Source: Halobacteriovoraceae bacterium (GTDB lineage Bacteria; Bdellovibrionota; Bacteriovoracia; Bacteriovoracales; Bacteriovoracaceae). From it: a stretch of 5,998 nt of DNA. Below are positions 5,760 to 5,998 of the stretch, in pieces. Position 1 is the first letter of the stretch; each line of letters opens with the position of its first letter. Below the pieces are notes generated by a model, which had not been told where the DNA came from, did no database searches, and was given only the letters and a program-made list of their open reading frames with translations. The DNA lies in assembly GCA_018663815.1 (NCBI GenBank), contig JABJPQ010000093.1, forward strand, positions 1 to 5,998, written 5' to 3'. Both the position numbers and the translations under genes were made by a program.

Positions 5760-5831
5760 ATGATTATTTTAAAACACGCAATACTTATTGTTGCGCTCTT
5801 ACTAGTTATGCAACAGGCATTTAACGTTTAG
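5760..5831 (+). CDS. Possible small hydrophobic peptide, 23 residues
   Basis: ATG at 5760 opens a 23-codon frame ending in TAG at 5829-5831: one Lys near the start (K5), then a strongly hydrophobic run from about residue 7 to 17 (AILIVALLLVM), ending QQAFNV. It looks like a single membrane helix or a bare signal peptide. In its favour are a purine-rich GAGAG just upstream and a promoter-like TTGACG/TAGAGT pair 29 bases before the ATG. Against it, 23 codons can stay open by chance and I know no family. It could also be the remnant of an exported-protein gene, since AT-rich sequence with no clear coding continuation follows its stop. It converges on the Kazal-protein gene with 27 bases between stops, so the two transcripts may overlap. 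Confidence 0.35.
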   Translation: MIILKHAILIVALLLVMQQAFNV

Positions 5832-5858
5832 AGCACAAGTTATCATTTTTTTATGAGT

Positions 5859-5998
5859 TTATTTGTCACAAGGTCCATCGGTAGTCTCTTTAATACCGGC
5901 GCACCCTGCCTGACATGCACTTGGATACATTTTACCGTCACTACCGCAAACAGGCTTATATTCTTTAGTACAAATACAAGCATTATTTTTAGGAGCAA
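5859..5998 (-). CDS. Kazal-type serine protease inhibitor domain protein, N-terminus cut off by window edge
   Basis: The minus-strand frame enters at base 5998 and ends with TAA at 5859-5861, giving the last 46 residues. It holds a whole Kazal domain (5868-5978) with six cysteines spaced C-x-C-x7-C-x10-C-x3-C-x10-C. The core CTKEYKPVCGSDGKMY matches the classical inhibitor signature and closely parallels turkey ovomucoid third domain (CTLEYRPLCGSDNKTY). By that alignment the P1 residue that enters the protease active site is Lys, predicting a trypsin-like target. The usual Asn after the Tyr is replaced by Ser (MYPSAC). Three disulfides imply export, so a signal peptide or lipobox is expected off-window. 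The protein ends two residues after the last cysteine. Bacterial Kazal proteins may protect the cell from external proteases; the target here is unknown. Confidence 0.85.
   Translation of the reverse strand, partial: APKNNACICTKEYKPVCGSDGKMYPSACQAGCAGIKETTDGPCDK

Noticed and set aside
5832..5858. T-run between the 23-codon ORF and the Kazal gene as a terminator
   Set aside because: The run is flanked by only a 4-bp TCAT/ATGA stem with no GC-rich hairpin in either direction.

Overview
The window is AT-rich bacterial chromosome, with short intergenic gaps, ordinary Shine-Dalgarno sites on several genes and no mobile element, RNA gene or CRISPR array that I can see. Its content is core housekeeping (nrdR, nusB, a Ppx/GppA phosphatase, a SixA-type phosphatase) mixed with secreted or membrane proteins of lineage-specific look, including a secreted nuclease-fold protein and a Kazal-type protease inhibitor. 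That mix and the low GC fit a Gram-negative such as the Bacteriovorax/Bdellovibrio group. This placement is inference, because no rRNA or other firm marker is present.

Layout from left to right. A minus-strand gene for an exported endonuclease/exonuclease/phosphatase (EEP)-fold protein runs off the left edge (1-701). A divergent intergenic region follows, then sixA on the plus strand. sixA meets a minus-strand Ppx/GppA phosphatase gene tail to tail with 5 bases between them. Upstream of the phosphatase gene, and probably cotranscribed with it, is a 79-residue two-helix membrane protein. A second divergent intergenic region carries promoter-like elements in both directions. On the plus strand it leads to a two-gene unit: a small exported four-cysteine protein overlapping by 4 bases with a DEDDy 3'-5' exonuclease. 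That unit meets the next minus-strand block tail to tail, with 8 bases between.

The minus-strand block reads nrdR, nusB, a 139-residue unknown protein and a four-helix membrane protein, very tightly packed at its start. A recognisable promoter precedes nrdR, and a good match to the NrdR-box operator fills the spacer between its -35 and -10 elements, so the NrdR repressor probably controls its own operon, including nusB. To the right are a GC-rich inverted repeat, a promoter-like element and a 23-codon hydrophobic ORF on the plus strand. The last feature is the C-terminal end of a minus-strand gene encoding a complete six-cysteine Kazal domain, truncated by the right edge.

Two functional themes stand out. 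One is nucleotide and phosphate physiology: NrdR senses ATP/dATP, the Ppx/GppA protein acts on polyphosphate or (p)ppGpp, and SixA removes phosphate from histidine. The other is exported proteins that could act on or defend against another cell: the EEP-fold protein, the four-cysteine protein and the Kazal inhibitor. I see no clearly new multi-gene defence or mobile system. The most informative signals are the NrdR box in its own promoter, the two genes cut by the window edges, and the small hydrophobic ORF.
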